Source: Streptomyces griseoincarnatus
Lineage (GTDB): Bacteria > Actinomycetota > Actinomycetes > Streptomycetales > Streptomycetaceae
Assembly: GCA_014649575.1 (NCBI GenBank)
Contig: BMTH01000008.1
Span: 186,001-250,000 of the forward strand
DNA: 64,000 bases
Direction of reading: 5' to 3'
Made by a program: the position numbers and the translations under genes. The notes under the pieces were generated by a model. It ran no database searches. It was given only the letters and a program-made list of their open reading frames with translations, and was not told where the DNA came from. Positions within the stretch are counted from its first letter, which is position 1, and each line of letters opens with the position of its first letter. Below are positions 43,061 through 51,741 of this stretch, piece after piece.

Positions 43061-43471
43061 TCACTTGTGGCTCGACGTGTCGCTCATCGGGTTCATGGTG
43101 GCCTGTTCTCTTGCCCTGTCCTCGGGTGCGGGGCGAGTGGCCCACCAGCAGGCCGCGGTCCACGCCCCGGTCAGGAGCAGTGCGGCCAGCACGTCGCTGG
43201 GGTAGTGGGCGCCCGCGTACAGCCGCTCCAAGGCCACCGCCGCCGTGATCGCCACCGCCAGGACCACGGAGATCAGGCGCCACCAGGCGTTCCCGGTTGC
43301 CCGGAAGACGATGATCGCCGTACAGGTCGTGAGAGCCAGGGTGGCGGTGACATGACCGGACGGGAAGCTCGTCGTGGGCGGCAGGTCACCGGCCAGGTGC
43401 GGCACGTCGGGGCGAGTGCGGGCCACCAGTGCCACGGCCCACGCCGGACGACTGGCGGTTGCTCCACGGGG
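43061..43471 (-). pseudogene. PAP2-family phosphatase, 5'-truncated
   Basis: The open frame after a stop at 43475-43477 is about 137 codons; the first possible start is a GTG at 43435. It contains the second and third PAP2 motifs, TTSFPSGHVTATLAL and ERLYAGAHYPSDVLAALLL, and three hydrophobic helices. The first motif is only partly kept (ARTRPDVPHL, lacking the usual upstream Lys), and the first about 90 residues of a normal 200-230-residue enzyme are missing. The break abuts the start of the divergent gene at 43484. Probably inactive. Confidence 0.65.
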
Positions 43472-43483
43472 AACTCACCCATC

Positions 43484-44065
43484 GTGTCCCTCGTCCGCCC
43501 TCGTGTCCTGCGACTGACCGCCGACACGATCCGGGTCCTGGCGCTCGGCAGCGTCGCCTACGTGCTCTTCACCTCTCACGATGGGGCCGTCATACTGACG
43601 CTGCTGTTCCTTGCGCTGCTCGTGCCCCGCGCCGCCCGGCTTCCTGCCCTGCTGGACGTGCTGCTGTGCGCCGCGCTGACCTGGGCGGCCTGGTCGTCGG
43701 TCTTCCACTGGTACCGGGTGGTCGACTGGTACGACACCGCCGTGCACTCCGTGACCCCGGGCGTCGTGGCAGCCGCCTTGTATCTGCTGCTCGCACGCGC
43801 GCGCCTGCTGCCCTCACCGCGCGACCGAACCCTGCGCCGCTCCGCCGTCCCCTTGATCACTACGGCTCTGGGCGCCACGGTCGCGTCCTTGTGGGAGATG
43901 TACGAATGGCTGGCCACGGACGTCTTCGGAGCACACCTCCGGGTCGGCTACGAGGACACCGTCGCCGACATGGCCGCAGGTGTGGCCGGATCCCTGGCAG
44001 CGGGGCTGATCCTCGCCTGGCGAAGCGCCCGCGACGGCGCTCAGGACCCTGGCAAGGGCCTATAA
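43484..44065 (+). CDS. DUF2238 (YjdF-like) membrane protein
   Basis: A 193-residue membrane protein with about five or six helices. The GTG at 43484 follows GGGGAA. Conserved features are HWYRVVDWYDTAVHSVTPG, SLWEMYEWLATDVFG and YEDTVADMAAGVAGSLAAG, where the W-Y-D-x-x-x-H, W-E-x-x-E-W and DT-x-x-DM patterns are typical of YjdF-like proteins. The family's function is unknown. It starts 12 bp beyond the truncated PAP2 frame, in the opposite direction. Confidence 0.75.
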   Translation: MSLVRPRVLRLTADTIRVLALGSVAYVLFTSHDGAVILTLLFLALLVPRAARLPALLDVLLCAALTWAAWSSVFHWYRVVDWYDTAVHSVTPGVVAAALYLLLARARLLPSPRDRTLRRSAVPLITTALGATVASLWEMYEWLATDVFGAHLRVGYEDTVADMAAGVAGSLAAGLILAWRSARDGAQDPGKGL

Positions 44066-44609
44066 GGTGCTCGCGGATCCCCCGTTCAGCCTGGGTGACA
44101 CGCCGCTGGATGCGCAGAACCTGCCGCGTACGCGGCCCTAGCGATGCACTCGCCCGGCCGGCTCGACGTCGCTCTGCAGGGATGTGAGAGCGCAAGCCAC
44201 GTACACGATCGCATCGGTCGTCGTTCTCCGCCCAGCGCACCCAGCCGAGGCGCACGAGAACTCGGCGCGAGCGAGTCGGGCCTGGGCGCCGCCCGAACCA
44301 GGCAGCGGCAGAGCCGTTTCGCGTCCGAGTGGTGATTGTGCTGCTGGCGCACGTCACCGGTGGCAGTCCGTTCTCACGGAGGCGCCGCCCCTGCCAGGGC
44401 GTGTCCTGTCGGCAGAGGTGACGAAGCCTCCGACCGAGGCTTCGACGCGACGACTGCCATCATCTGCCCACAGCGGACTTCTGGCGTTTGCCCAGTACGT
44501 CGCGGTTTGTAATATGATCTTGTGTTGATTCCGAGATGCCCCGCCCTTTTCCTTGCGCCGGTGACCGCCTCGGCTCTGGCCGGACTCTGGACCCGCATTG
44601 CTCGCGCGG
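44066..44609. other. Intergenic region without a recognised gene
   Basis: In these 544 bp no frame has protein-like composition on both codon use and family resemblance. A lower-GC patch near 44500-44530 (TTTGTAATATGATCTTG) could be a promoter for the DUF2254 gene, with TAATAT as a possible -10 box. Confidence 0.35.
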
Positions 44610-45962
44610 ATGCGTGACACGCTCCGGGTCCAGTTGTGGCCGCTTCCGACGCTGGGTGTCACACTCGCCGTCGTCGCGGGTGTGGGACTGCCTCGGCTGG
44701 ACGGTCGGATCCGGCACGACATGCCGCCCTGGCTGGCCGACTACTTGTTCGGCGGTAGCGCCGACGCCGCACGCTCGGTTCTGGGGGCGATCGCCGGTTC
44801 CCTGGTCACGGTCACGGCGCTGACCTTCTCGCTCACCGTGGTGACGCTACAACTGGCGAGCAGTCAGTTCTCCCCACGGCTGCTGCGGACTTTCAGCGCG
44901 GACCGGTACGTTCAGACGACCCTGGCCCTCTTCCTCGCGACGTTCACCTACGCCCTGACCGTGCTGCGCACCGTACGCACCGGCGAGGACGGGCGGACCG
45001 GTTTCGTCCCACAGGTGTCGGTCAGCGTGGCCTTCCTGCTCACCCTGGCGAGCGTGTTCGCGCTGGTTCTGTTCCTGTCGCATCTGGCGCGTGAGATCCG
45101 GATCGAGACGATGATGAGCAGCGTCCACTCCGCCGCCGACCGCACCCTTCACCGGCTCCTCGCGAAGAGGCAGGACACCGCTGACGGGGACACCTCTGCC
45201 GAAGATCCTCCTGCCGCGCTGCCGGACCCGCCCGCGAACGCGCTGACCCTGACCGCCGGCGCCTCCGGCTTCCTCACCTCCGTGGACGAGGAGGCTTTGG
45301 TGAAGGCAGCCGTCGAAGCCGACGCGCTGGTGCTCATCGATCGCCTCCCCGGAAGCTCGCTGATCGCCGGCACACCCGTGGGAGCCGCCTGGCCGCGCAC
45401 CGAAGAGCCCCTCTCCCCCGCCGCACGGACGCACCTGGCCGAAGCGGTCTCCGAGGCGGTACGGACCGGCCCCGAGCGCACCGACCTCCAGGACGTCGCC
45501 TTCGGGCTCCGGCAGCTCACCGACATCGCCGCCAAAGCACTCTCCCCCGGAATCAACGACCCCACCACCGCCGTACACGCCCTGTCCCACTCCGCCGCCC
45601 TGCTGTGCGAGCTGGCGCGCCGGGACCTCGGCCCTCGGCTGCTGCGGGACGACGACGAGCAGGTGAGGGCCGTGCTGCGGCGCCCGGACCTGGGGGACCT
45701 GCTGGATCTGGCGGTGTCCCAGCCTCTGCGCTACGGCGCCGCCGAGCCCGCCGTCCTCACACGCATCGCCATGCTGCTGCGCGAGCTCTCCTGGTGCAGC
45801 GCACCCGACCAGCACCCGCCCATCGCCACCGCACTCGCCCGGCTCCGTTCCACCATCGACACCCAGAACTTCCAGGCCACCGAGCACATGCGGCTCACCG
45901 AGCTGATCGCGCTCGTCGACGAAGCCCTGGCCGGGCGATGGGCTCACGGCCACACGCGCTGA
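44610..45962 (+). CDS. DUF2254 membrane protein
   Basis: A 450-residue protein. The N-terminal 150 residues hold four membrane helices (LPTLGVTLAVVAGVGLP, AIAGSLVTVTALTFSLTVVT, TTLALFLATFTYALTVL, FLLTLASVFALVLFL), with the family hallmark TLQLASSQFSPRLLRTF between helices two and three. The large C-terminal soluble part has GFLTSVDEEALVKAAVEADA, DVAFGLRQLTDIAAKALSPGINDPTTA and a helical end. This is the DUF2254 pattern; the molecular role is not established. The ATG at 44610 is preferred to a TTG four codons earlier because it begins the family homology, but no clear ribosome site supports either. Confidence 0.82.
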   Translation: MRDTLRVQLWPLPTLGVTLAVVAGVGLPRLDGRIRHDMPPWLADYLFGGSADAARSVLGAIAGSLVTVTALTFSLTVVTLQLASSQFSPRLLRTFSADRYVQTTLALFLATFTYALTVLRTVRTGEDGRTGFVPQVSVSVAFLLTLASVFALVLFLSHLAREIRIETMMSSVHSAADRTLHRLLAKRQDTADGDTSAEDPPAALPDPPANALTLTAGASGFLTSVDEEALVKAAVEADALVLIDRLPGSSLIAGTPVGAAWPRTEEPLSPAARTHLAEAVSEAVRTGPERTDLQDVAFGLRQLTDIAAKALSPGINDPTTAVHALSHSAALLCELARRDLGPRLLRDDDEQVRAVLRRPDLGDLLDLAVSQPLRYGAAEPAVLTRIAMLLRELSWCSAPDQHPPIATALARLRSTIDTQNFQATEHMRLTELIALVDEALAGRWAHGHTR

Positions 45963-46199
45963 CCGCACGGCCTGGCGGCGGCCGGTCACAAACATGCTTC
46001 GAGGACCGGCCGTGACTCCTCCTCCGTGGTGTTGAGGCCGCCGTAGGAGCCGAGTACTTCGATACGCGGCGCCCGTGTGCCCGTCGCGGGCGTCGTGTGT
46101 TCATGAGGAGTCGATCCCTGCCGGGGCACCCCGGCTGGCCGGCGGTCGTCATCGGACGGGAGCCTTTTGACGGGGCTGGGCCGGCGGCGCTCCACCCGG

Positions 46200-46360
46200 T
46201 CAGGACTTGTTGCCCGGTTCGTTGCGGCGAGTCTCGAACTCCTTGTGTCCGTTCGGGCAGGAGGGGATCTTGTCCCCTTCTCGACATGGACTTTCTCGCT
46301 GCAACTGGCGCAGTGGAAGTCACCCGTCTTCTGCGCCTTCTCGCCTGCCTTTGCCGTCAC
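46200..46360 (-). pseudogene. Small zinc-ribbon protein gene with a one-base frameshift
   Basis: From a GTG at 46360 the minus strand reads TAKAGEKAQKTGDFHCASC and SEKVHVEKG. After a one-base change of frame it continues DKIPSCPNGHKEFETRRNEPGNKS and stops at 46200. The joined 53-residue product has the C-x-x-C ... C-P-N-G-H pattern of a small zinc-ribbon protein that I recall from actinobacteria. The break is at a run of four C on the plus strand (46274-46277), where five would restore the frame, so a recent mutation or a sequencing error are both possible. The GTG overlaps the stop of the alcohol dehydrogenase gene (GTGA), so they form an operon. Confidence 0.7.
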
Positions 46361-47682
46361 GGCCGGTCGCCTCCGCCTTCATGATTCATCTCCACCCGGC
46401 TCTGCGTGCCCGCTGTGGTCGCCGCCCCGGTTCCCGCCGCTTCACCGAGACCGGGTGCGACGGAGCCGTCATCCGCGACGCCGAGGGCCACCTTCGTCCA
46501 GCCGGACTCGCGCCGGTCGAAAGTCCGGTACGCGTCCAGTGCGTCCTCGGCTCCGACCCAGCGGGTGATCAGCGGCGTGGGGTCGAGACGGCCGGCGGCG
46601 ACCATCGACACCAGATCGGGCACATAGCGGCGGTGGTTGCAGTTGCCCATCTTGACGGTGAGGTTCTTCATGAACGCCTCACCGAACGGGTAATGCTGCA
46701 CCTGCGGCGGATAGACCCCCACGGTGCCGATCGTGCCGGCCTTCGCCGCCATCTGCACCGCCCAGCGGGCCGCCAGCGACGGCGCGTCGCCAGGCACCCA
46801 CGTCTTTCCGTCCGGGTTCCGCTCCGGAGCCGCCTCGTCCCGTTCGTGGTCGAACTGCTCGCCCTGACTGCGCAGGGCTTCTGCCGCCGGCCCGTGGGAC
46901 GGGCGCTGTGCGTCCACGCCCACGGCGTCGATCACCCGGTCCGCGCCGATGCCGCCGGTCAGCTGCACCACGGCCTCGACCGGATCCTCGGCGTTGAAGT
47001 CGATCGTCTCGGCGTGCTGGTCGCGGGCCAGCTCCAGCCGGTCACCCACACCGTCGACGACGATGACGCGCCCGGCGCCCTGGAGACGGGCGCAGGCGAT
47101 GGCGGCCTGCCCGACCGGTCCGGCCCCGACGATCGCCACGGTGTCCCCGGCGCCGATCTCAGCGAGCCGCGCCCCGAACCAGGCGGTGGGATAGATGTCG
47201 GAGAGCAGGACGGCCTGGGCGTCGTCGACGGTGTCCGGCAGCGGGACGAGGCCGACGTGGGCATACGGGATCCGGGCGTACTCGGCCTGGAGCCCGTCCA
47301 GGCCCCCGGCGGCCTGTGGACCGCCGAAGAAGACGGTACCGGCCCGCGGTCCGCCGGGGTTGGCGTTGTCGCACTGCGCGTAGTAGCCGGCGCGGCAGTA
47401 GCTGCACGTGCCGCACGCGACGGTGGACGGCACCACCACACGGTCCCCTGGCCGGAGGTTGCGCACTTGCGGCCCGACCTCCTCCACGACGCCGACCGCC
47501 TCGTGGCCGAGGATCCGGCCCTCCTGCATGCCGGGCATGGTGCCGCGGATGAAGTGGAGGTCCGTGCCGCAGATCGCGGACGCGGTGACGCGCACGATCG
47601 CGTCGTGGGCGTCTTCGATCTTCGGCTCCGGCACGTCGTCCAAGCGGATGTCTCCCAGCCCGTGCCACACGACAGCCTTCAT
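46357..47682 (-). CDS. Zinc-dependent alcohol dehydrogenase (formaldehyde/glutathione-type MDR family)
   Basis: A 441-residue medium-chain dehydrogenase. ATG at 47682 with GGAGGG upstream. The catalytic zinc site is ASAICGTDLHFIRG with GHEAVGVVEEVG, and the structural zinc site CGTCSYCRAGYYAQC is complete. The NAD-binding fold has GAGPVGQAAIACAR and VIVVDGVGDRLELAR. The long insertion after GIGADRVIDAVGVDA and the KNLTVKMGNCNHRRYVPDL segment resemble the formaldehyde-dismutase/glutathione-independent formaldehyde dehydrogenase subgroup, but the exact substrate is not fixed by this. The C terminus has an extra about 30 residues of Gly/Ala-rich sequence. The zinc-ribbon gene overlaps its stop. 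Confidence 0.9.
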   Translation of the reverse strand: MKAVVWHGLGDIRLDDVPEPKIEDAHDAIVRVTASAICGTDLHFIRGTMPGMQEGRILGHEAVGVVEEVGPQVRNLRPGDRVVVPSTVACGTCSYCRAGYYAQCDNANPGGPRAGTVFFGGPQAAGGLDGLQAEYARIPYAHVGLVPLPDTVDDAQAVLLSDIYPTAWFGARLAEIGAGDTVAIVGAGPVGQAAIACARLQGAGRVIVVDGVGDRLELARDQHAETIDFNAEDPVEAVVQLTGGIGADRVIDAVGVDAQRPSHGPAAEALRSQGEQFDHERDEAAPERNPDGKTWVPGDAPSLAARWAVQMAAKAGTIGTVGVYPPQVQHYPFGEAFMKNLTVKMGNCNHRRYVPDLVSMVAAGRLDPTPLITRWVGAEDALDAYRTFDRRESGWTKVALGVADDGSVAPGLGEAAGTGAATTAGTQSRVEMNHEGGGDRP

Positions 47683-47830
47683 GCGTGCCCTCCGTCCATC
47701 ACGTCCGCGGCCGGCCGGCCGACGGATGGTGGTTCCACACCCGGCCGCAGGGGCCGATATAGGCGATTGCTCCCGGAGTTTCCTTCCTGCCCGGCTCGAA
47801 ACGGTGCCCGGCACCGGGCCACGTGGCCCC

Positions 47831-48244
47831 GTGGCGGAGCGCCCCGCCCGCTGCATCGAGGAGTGCGTCGCCTGCGCCCAGGCGTGTACCGCGTGCGCGG
47901 ACGCCTGTCTGTCGGCACGCCTGACCGACCGCATCCTGGACGCCACCAGGTCGCGACGCGTCCATCCCGACGGTCACTGGCAGCGTGCCGACGACGACGC
48001 CGGTCCGGAGGCGGCCCCGGACGGCCCCACGACCAGCGTCGTCCTCCGCGTCCACCAAACATGCCGGGACCTGGGCATACTCCTCTCCGTGGCCAGCACC
48101 AGCGCGCCCGTCCGGCGGCTGCTCGAGGCCCATGCCGACACAGCCGGCACTCATCTCGTCATTCACGCTCGCGCCGATACCGCTGTCACCGCAGCCGCCC
48201 GATACGGGGATCTCTCGGAATCGCGACGTCCACGACCGGGGTGA
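47831..48244 (+). pseudogene. Degenerate DUF326-like four-helix cysteine-rich (copper-binding type) protein
   Basis: From a GTG at 47831 the frame begins with RCIEECVACAQACTACADAC, the Cys-rich first helix pair of DUF326/four-helix-bundle copper-binding proteins. The later helices that should carry more C-x-x-C repeats are not recognisable; instead there is RVHPDGHWQRADDDAGPEAA and QTCRDLGILLSVASTSAPVRRLLEAH. There is no ribosome site. Probably a decayed copy; other readings are possible. Confidence 0.4.
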
Positions 48245-48607
48245 AGAAGTCGGCGGTCGACACCACGGCCTGGGCCGGGGCGCGGACCTGGACATCTTCA
48301 TCACCTACGCACGCCGCCCGGACCTGCGCGACCAGGACGGCCGGCCGCCGGCAGAGTGGCAGGACTTCTCGCACCGGCTGCGTGAGGCGGGGCATCAGCC
48401 GTATTTGTCGGGGGCGCTGATGTGCCCCGGGTGGCGGCCGGTCCGCTCGCTCGGTTGACCCAGCAGAGGGAACCAGGCGGCTTGCGGGCGTGAGCGGTGG
48501 CTGGAAAGCACCGATGCCGAACAGACTGGGAGCCACGTCTGCGCTCGTCGCCCGAGAACGGGGTACCCCGGCGGCGCCAGTCCCCTTCGGCCTCTGGAGG
48601 CCCCGCC
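48245..48607 (+). other. Region with a possible gene remnant before the ferritin-like gene
   Basis: One plus-strand frame (ending 48458) reads LDIFITYARRPDLRDQDG, PPAEWQDFSHRLREAGHQP and looks protein-like, but it has no start and matches nothing I recognise. The remainder up to 48607 is the leader of the next gene, which has GGAGG 7 nt before its ATG. Confidence 0.3.
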
Positions 48608-49807
48608 ATGACGTTCAATCCGCTGGAGCAGCGGGGTATCCCGCTGGACCGCCAGTTGCGCAACTGGCGTGAGCTGAACGTGGATCCGATCGACCCGGAC
48701 CACTGCGACCCGTACACCCGCTGCCGGATCATCACGATGAACGGGATCGAGGTGGAGGCGATCCTCTTCAGCCACCAGCTCGCCCGGCACACGGTCGATC
48801 CGGAGGTCAAGCGGCAGCTGGCGCGGGTGCGCTACATCGAGGCGCAGCAGCAGAAGGTGGTGAACTGGTTGCTCCCGGGCGTCTCCTCCGTGCTGGAGAC
48901 GACGATCGCGTACGAGCAGGTCGCGGTGGACCTGACGGCGTGGGTGGCTCGGATGGAGCCGGACCCGTACTTGAAGCAGGCGTACCAGTTCGGCGTGCTG
49001 GAGGACTTCGACCACCTGTACCGGTACGCGAACCTGTACGAGATGATCGAGCACCGCAAGGCGGAGTCGATCGTCGACGGCCTGACCGAGGTCATGCCCG
49101 GCCGGCCCACCCGGTTCCACCACCGCAATCCGGTCGACAACGTCCGCGACCCGTACGCCAAGGACGAGACGAACCCGCTGTCGAAGCTCCACGCGCTGAC
49201 GATCATGTCGGCGGAGCAGCAGACCATGAACTTCTACATGAACACCGGCCCCACCTACATGGAGCCGATCGCCCGCCAGCTCTACCAGGAGATCGGGCTG
49301 ATCGAGGAGGAGCACGTCACCCACTACGAGTCCCTCGTGGACCCGGGCGAGACGTGGTGGGAGCAGCTCGTCAACCACGAGTACAACGAGTGCTACCTCT
49401 ACCACTCCTTCATGGAGCAGGAGAGCGACCCCAGGGTGAAGGCGATCTGGGAGCTGCACCTGAACATGGAGCTGGAACACCTGCATGTCGCGTGCGACCT
49501 GATGCGCCGCCACGACGGCCGCGACCCCGCCTCCGTGCTCGCCCCCGAGCTGCCCAACGTGCTCACCTTCGAGCCGAACAAGGGCTATCTGCGCGAGCTG
49601 CTCGACACCCAGATGGACCTCACGACACTGGGCGCCGGCTACGTGCGTGAGGCGCACGAACGGTTCGAGCAGATGCAGGAGCAGATCCACGGCGGTGAGG
49701 CACCGCCGAGCGACCGGGTCATGACCGAGCACGACGAGATGTTCGGCCGCGAGTACCGCGTCCAGACCGAGGGCGAGCACCCCGACCCCACGCAGCGCGA
49801 GAAGTGA
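48608..49807 (+). CDS. Ferritin-like (probable di-iron) conserved hypothetical protein
   Basis: A 399-residue, strongly helical, acidic protein with many His and Glu residues in helices. Carboxylate/His pairs typical of ferritin-like four-helix bundles occur at GIEVEAILFSHQLARH, YEMIEHRKAE, GLIEEEHVTHYES and LNMELEHLHVACDLM. The E-x-x-H spacing is repeated and the sequence has no signal peptide. A role in iron or peroxide handling is inferred from these motifs and from the hemerythrin gene that starts 10 nt downstream. The family has no assigned function that I know. The ATG at 48608 has GGAGG at good spacing. Confidence 0.75.
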   Translation: MTFNPLEQRGIPLDRQLRNWRELNVDPIDPDHCDPYTRCRIITMNGIEVEAILFSHQLARHTVDPEVKRQLARVRYIEAQQQKVVNWLLPGVSSVLETTIAYEQVAVDLTAWVARMEPDPYLKQAYQFGVLEDFDHLYRYANLYEMIEHRKAESIVDGLTEVMPGRPTRFHHRNPVDNVRDPYAKDETNPLSKLHALTIMSAEQQTMNFYMNTGPTYMEPIARQLYQEIGLIEEEHVTHYESLVDPGETWWEQLVNHEYNECYLYHSFMEQESDPRVKAIWELHLNMELEHLHVACDLMRRHDGRDPASVLAPELPNVLTFEPNKGYLRELLDTQMDLTTLGAGYVREAHERFEQMQEQIHGGEAPPSDRVMTEHDEMFGREYRVQTEGEHPDPTQREK

Positions 49808-49817
49808 GGAGGCCGGG

Positions 49818-50405
49818 GTGTCCGAGCTGAAGACCCCGCACGCCGGGCAGGACCAGGCCAAGGACGACGACGTCGTCGCCCTTCTGATGCGCCAGCACGG
49901 CGACATCCGCAATCTCTTCGACGAGGTCGAGGCGGCCAAGGGCGAGGAGCGCCGCGATGCCTTCCGGCGCCTGGTACGCCTGTTGGCCGTACACGAGACC
50001 GCCGAGGAAGAGGTCGTCCACCCCTTCGCACGCAAGGGGTTCCCCGGCGGCGAGCAGGTCGTGAAGGACCGCCTCGCCGAGGAGAAGGCGGCCAAGGAGA
50101 CCCTGTCCGCCCTCGACGAGCTGGACACCGACGACCCGAAGTTCATGCCCCAGCTGCTCAAGCTGCGCAAGGACGTCCAGGAACACGCGCGGGCCGAGGA
50201 ACGCTACGAGTTCACCCACATCCGCCGCAGCACCGACGCCGCGAACCTCGCCGCGATGGCCAAGGCGATCAAGGCCGCCGAAGCCATGGCACCCACTCGG
50301 CCCCACCCGGGCGTCGAGTCCGGGGCCAAGAACATGGCCCTCGGTCCGGTCGCCGCCCTCATGGACCGCACCAAGGACGCCGTCCGCAAAGCCATGGGCA
50401 AGTAG
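49818..50405 (+). CDS. Hemerythrin HHE-domain protein
   Basis: A 195-residue protein. GTG start at 49818 after GAGGAGG. The HHE domain covers about residues 18-130: LLMRQHGDIRNLFDEVE, LAVHETAEEEVVHPFAR and KDVQEHARAEERYEFTHI supply the His and Glu ligands for a di-iron site that can bind O2 or respond to redox or NO stress. The C-terminal 60 residues are basic and flexible. It is co-transcribed with the ferritin-like gene (10-nt gap) and followed by a strong terminator. Confidence 0.9.
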   Translation: MSELKTPHAGQDQAKDDDVVALLMRQHGDIRNLFDEVEAAKGEERRDAFRRLVRLLAVHETAEEEVVHPFARKGFPGGEQVVKDRLAEEKAAKETLSALDELDTDDPKFMPQLLKLRKDVQEHARAEERYEFTHIRRSTDAANLAAMAKAIKAAEAMAPTRPHPGVESGAKNMALGPVAALMDRTKDAVRKAMGK

Positions 50406-50416
50406 GCCCGGACAGC

Positions 50417-50451
50417 CGCGTCCCGGGCCGGGCTCATGGGCCCGGGACGCG
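50417..50451 (+). terminator. Strong hairpin terminator after the hemerythrin gene
   Basis: A perfect 13-bp stem (50417-50429 with 50439-50451, arm CGCGTCCCGGGCC) with a 9-nt loop starts 12 nt past the stop codon at 50405. Confidence 0.75.
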
Positions 50452-50485
50452 TGGTCCGCGGTCGGCACCGACAAGGGGAGAGCGT

Positions 50486-50737
50486 ATGAAGATCGACGAG
50501 GCCCTGGTCAGGGGGCTGCTGGACGCTCCGTCGGACGACACCGTCCTGGTGCTCCTGGAGGGCCGTGCGCAGGTGGTCGAGCAGGCTGCCCTCAACAGTG
50601 AGCAGTACCACGGAGCAGCCGTACTCATCTCCCGCGCAGAGCTCGTGGAGCGGCTTGGCACACAGTCACCCGCCGAGGGGGACGTCACACGCCTGTCGGC
50701 CTCTTTGCAGAACGCCGTCGACAAACTCGGCGCCTGA
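50486..50737 (+). CDS. Small conserved hypothetical protein
   Basis: An 83-residue protein with ATG at 50486 and AAGGGGAG 5 nt upstream. It is alpha/beta in character (MKIDEALVRGLLDAPSDDTV, LVLLEGRAQVVEQAAL, YHGAAVLISRAELVERLG, LQNAVDKLGA). No family is recognised. It is separated from the hemerythrin gene by a terminator, so it has its own transcript. The good ribosome site and codon use support it as real. Confidence 0.65.
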   Translation: MKIDEALVRGLLDAPSDDTVLVLLEGRAQVVEQAALNSEQYHGAAVLISRAELVERLGTQSPAEGDVTRLSASLQNAVDKLGA

Positions 50738-50843
50738 CTCCACCCCGGGCCACCGCGACACACGTGCACCGCCCCGGGGGGGGGACGGGCGCCTGGGCCG
50801 GCCTGACGGGTGCTGGGAGTTGTCGTCACATGTCACGCCCACA

Positions 50844-51347
50844 TCAGCGGGGCTGCGGGGGTGTGCTTGTTGAAGGCCGGCGGACGTCCGCCACGGCTGC
50901 CGCGCCGGGACCGGTCGCGGATCTGGTCGGACCGTTCCGGGATGGTGTGCAGGATGTTGCGCCGCCGCAGCCAGCCGCGTACGGCTTTGTCCTGTAACCC
51001 TCGTCGCCGATGACGTGGTCCGGGCGGACCCGGGGCCGTCCCGGCCCCGGCCGGGGCACCCGGATCGCCTGCATCACGGCGGTGAACTGCGTGCAGCCGT
51101 TGGCGTTCCCGCCGGTGACGGCGAAGGCGAGCGGTCGCCCCACAGCGTCGCAGGGCAGATGGATTCTGCTGGTCAGGCCGCCTCTGGACCGGCCGAGTCC
51201 CGGGGCGCGGAGCCTTCCTTCCGCGCTCCGGCTGCCTGCTGGTGGGCATCGCGGCCCACTCGGTTGGGTAGTTGGGGCGGACCTCCGCGACCATGCGCAC
51301 CGCACGCTCACGAAGCTCGGCAGGGTAAGGGGACGGAGGGGCCGTGA
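50844..51347 (-). pseudogene. IS5-family transposase remnant joined to an IS3 orfA start
   Basis: Reading minus from 51347, PPSPYPAELRERAVRMVAEV and PNYPTEWAAM are an IS3 OrfA N terminus whose start codon is ACG instead of ATG. It is then joined near 51240 to an IS5-type transposase: GGLTSRIHLPCDAVGRPLAF, VTGGNANGCTQFTAVMQAI, RPRVRPDHVIGDEGY, and after a frameshift RGWLRRRNILHTIPERSDQ and RRGSRGGRPPAFNK. The catalytic core is incomplete and out of frame. It is the second IS3-orfA/other-IS chimera in the window. Confidence 0.75.
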
Positions 51348-51741
51348 CTCGATCCTCTCAGGGAAGTCCGTCGCCGGCCGCAGGTCACTTCCTGGCCCCT
51401 CGCCATGCATGCGGGCACCCAGGGAGTCAAACGGGCGTCACGGCCGACAGTCCGCCCTTTCAACCCGGTCGCTCCAGCCTTCGCCAACACCCTGCTCGAC
51501 GCGACCGGCACCCTCCTCGGCCAACTCCCGCTCGGGCGCGACCGGGTGCGGCTGGTCGTGGGAGACGCGGGCCTGACGGATCGGCAGGTGGGCGACTCGT
51601 GGTGGAACGCTCCCTGTCAGCCGACCTGCTGCACCTGGATCGCGTTGCTCACCCGAACGGTCCCGGCTGCAAGGACGTCCAGGTGGACACCGAGCACGAT
51701 GCCGGAACCCGCCAAGAGTTCGTGGACGGAAGAAGTACGCG
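51348..51741. other. Scrambled region between the IS remnant and the PucR-type gene
   Basis: Several overlapping frames of 60-130 codons exist on the plus strand (for example VRLVVGDAGLTDRQVGD), but no start, ribosome site or family match. It is probably further decayed mobile-element DNA. Confidence 0.3.

Noticed and set aside
43860..44357. A 165-codon minus-strand frame between the DUF2238 and DUF2254 genes
   Set aside because: Arg-rich composition, no ribosome site, overlaps the end of the DUF2238 gene in antisense and shows no motif.
46207..48420. A 737-codon plus-strand frame
   Set aside because: Antisense to the alcohol dehydrogenase, whose zinc and NAD sites are complete.
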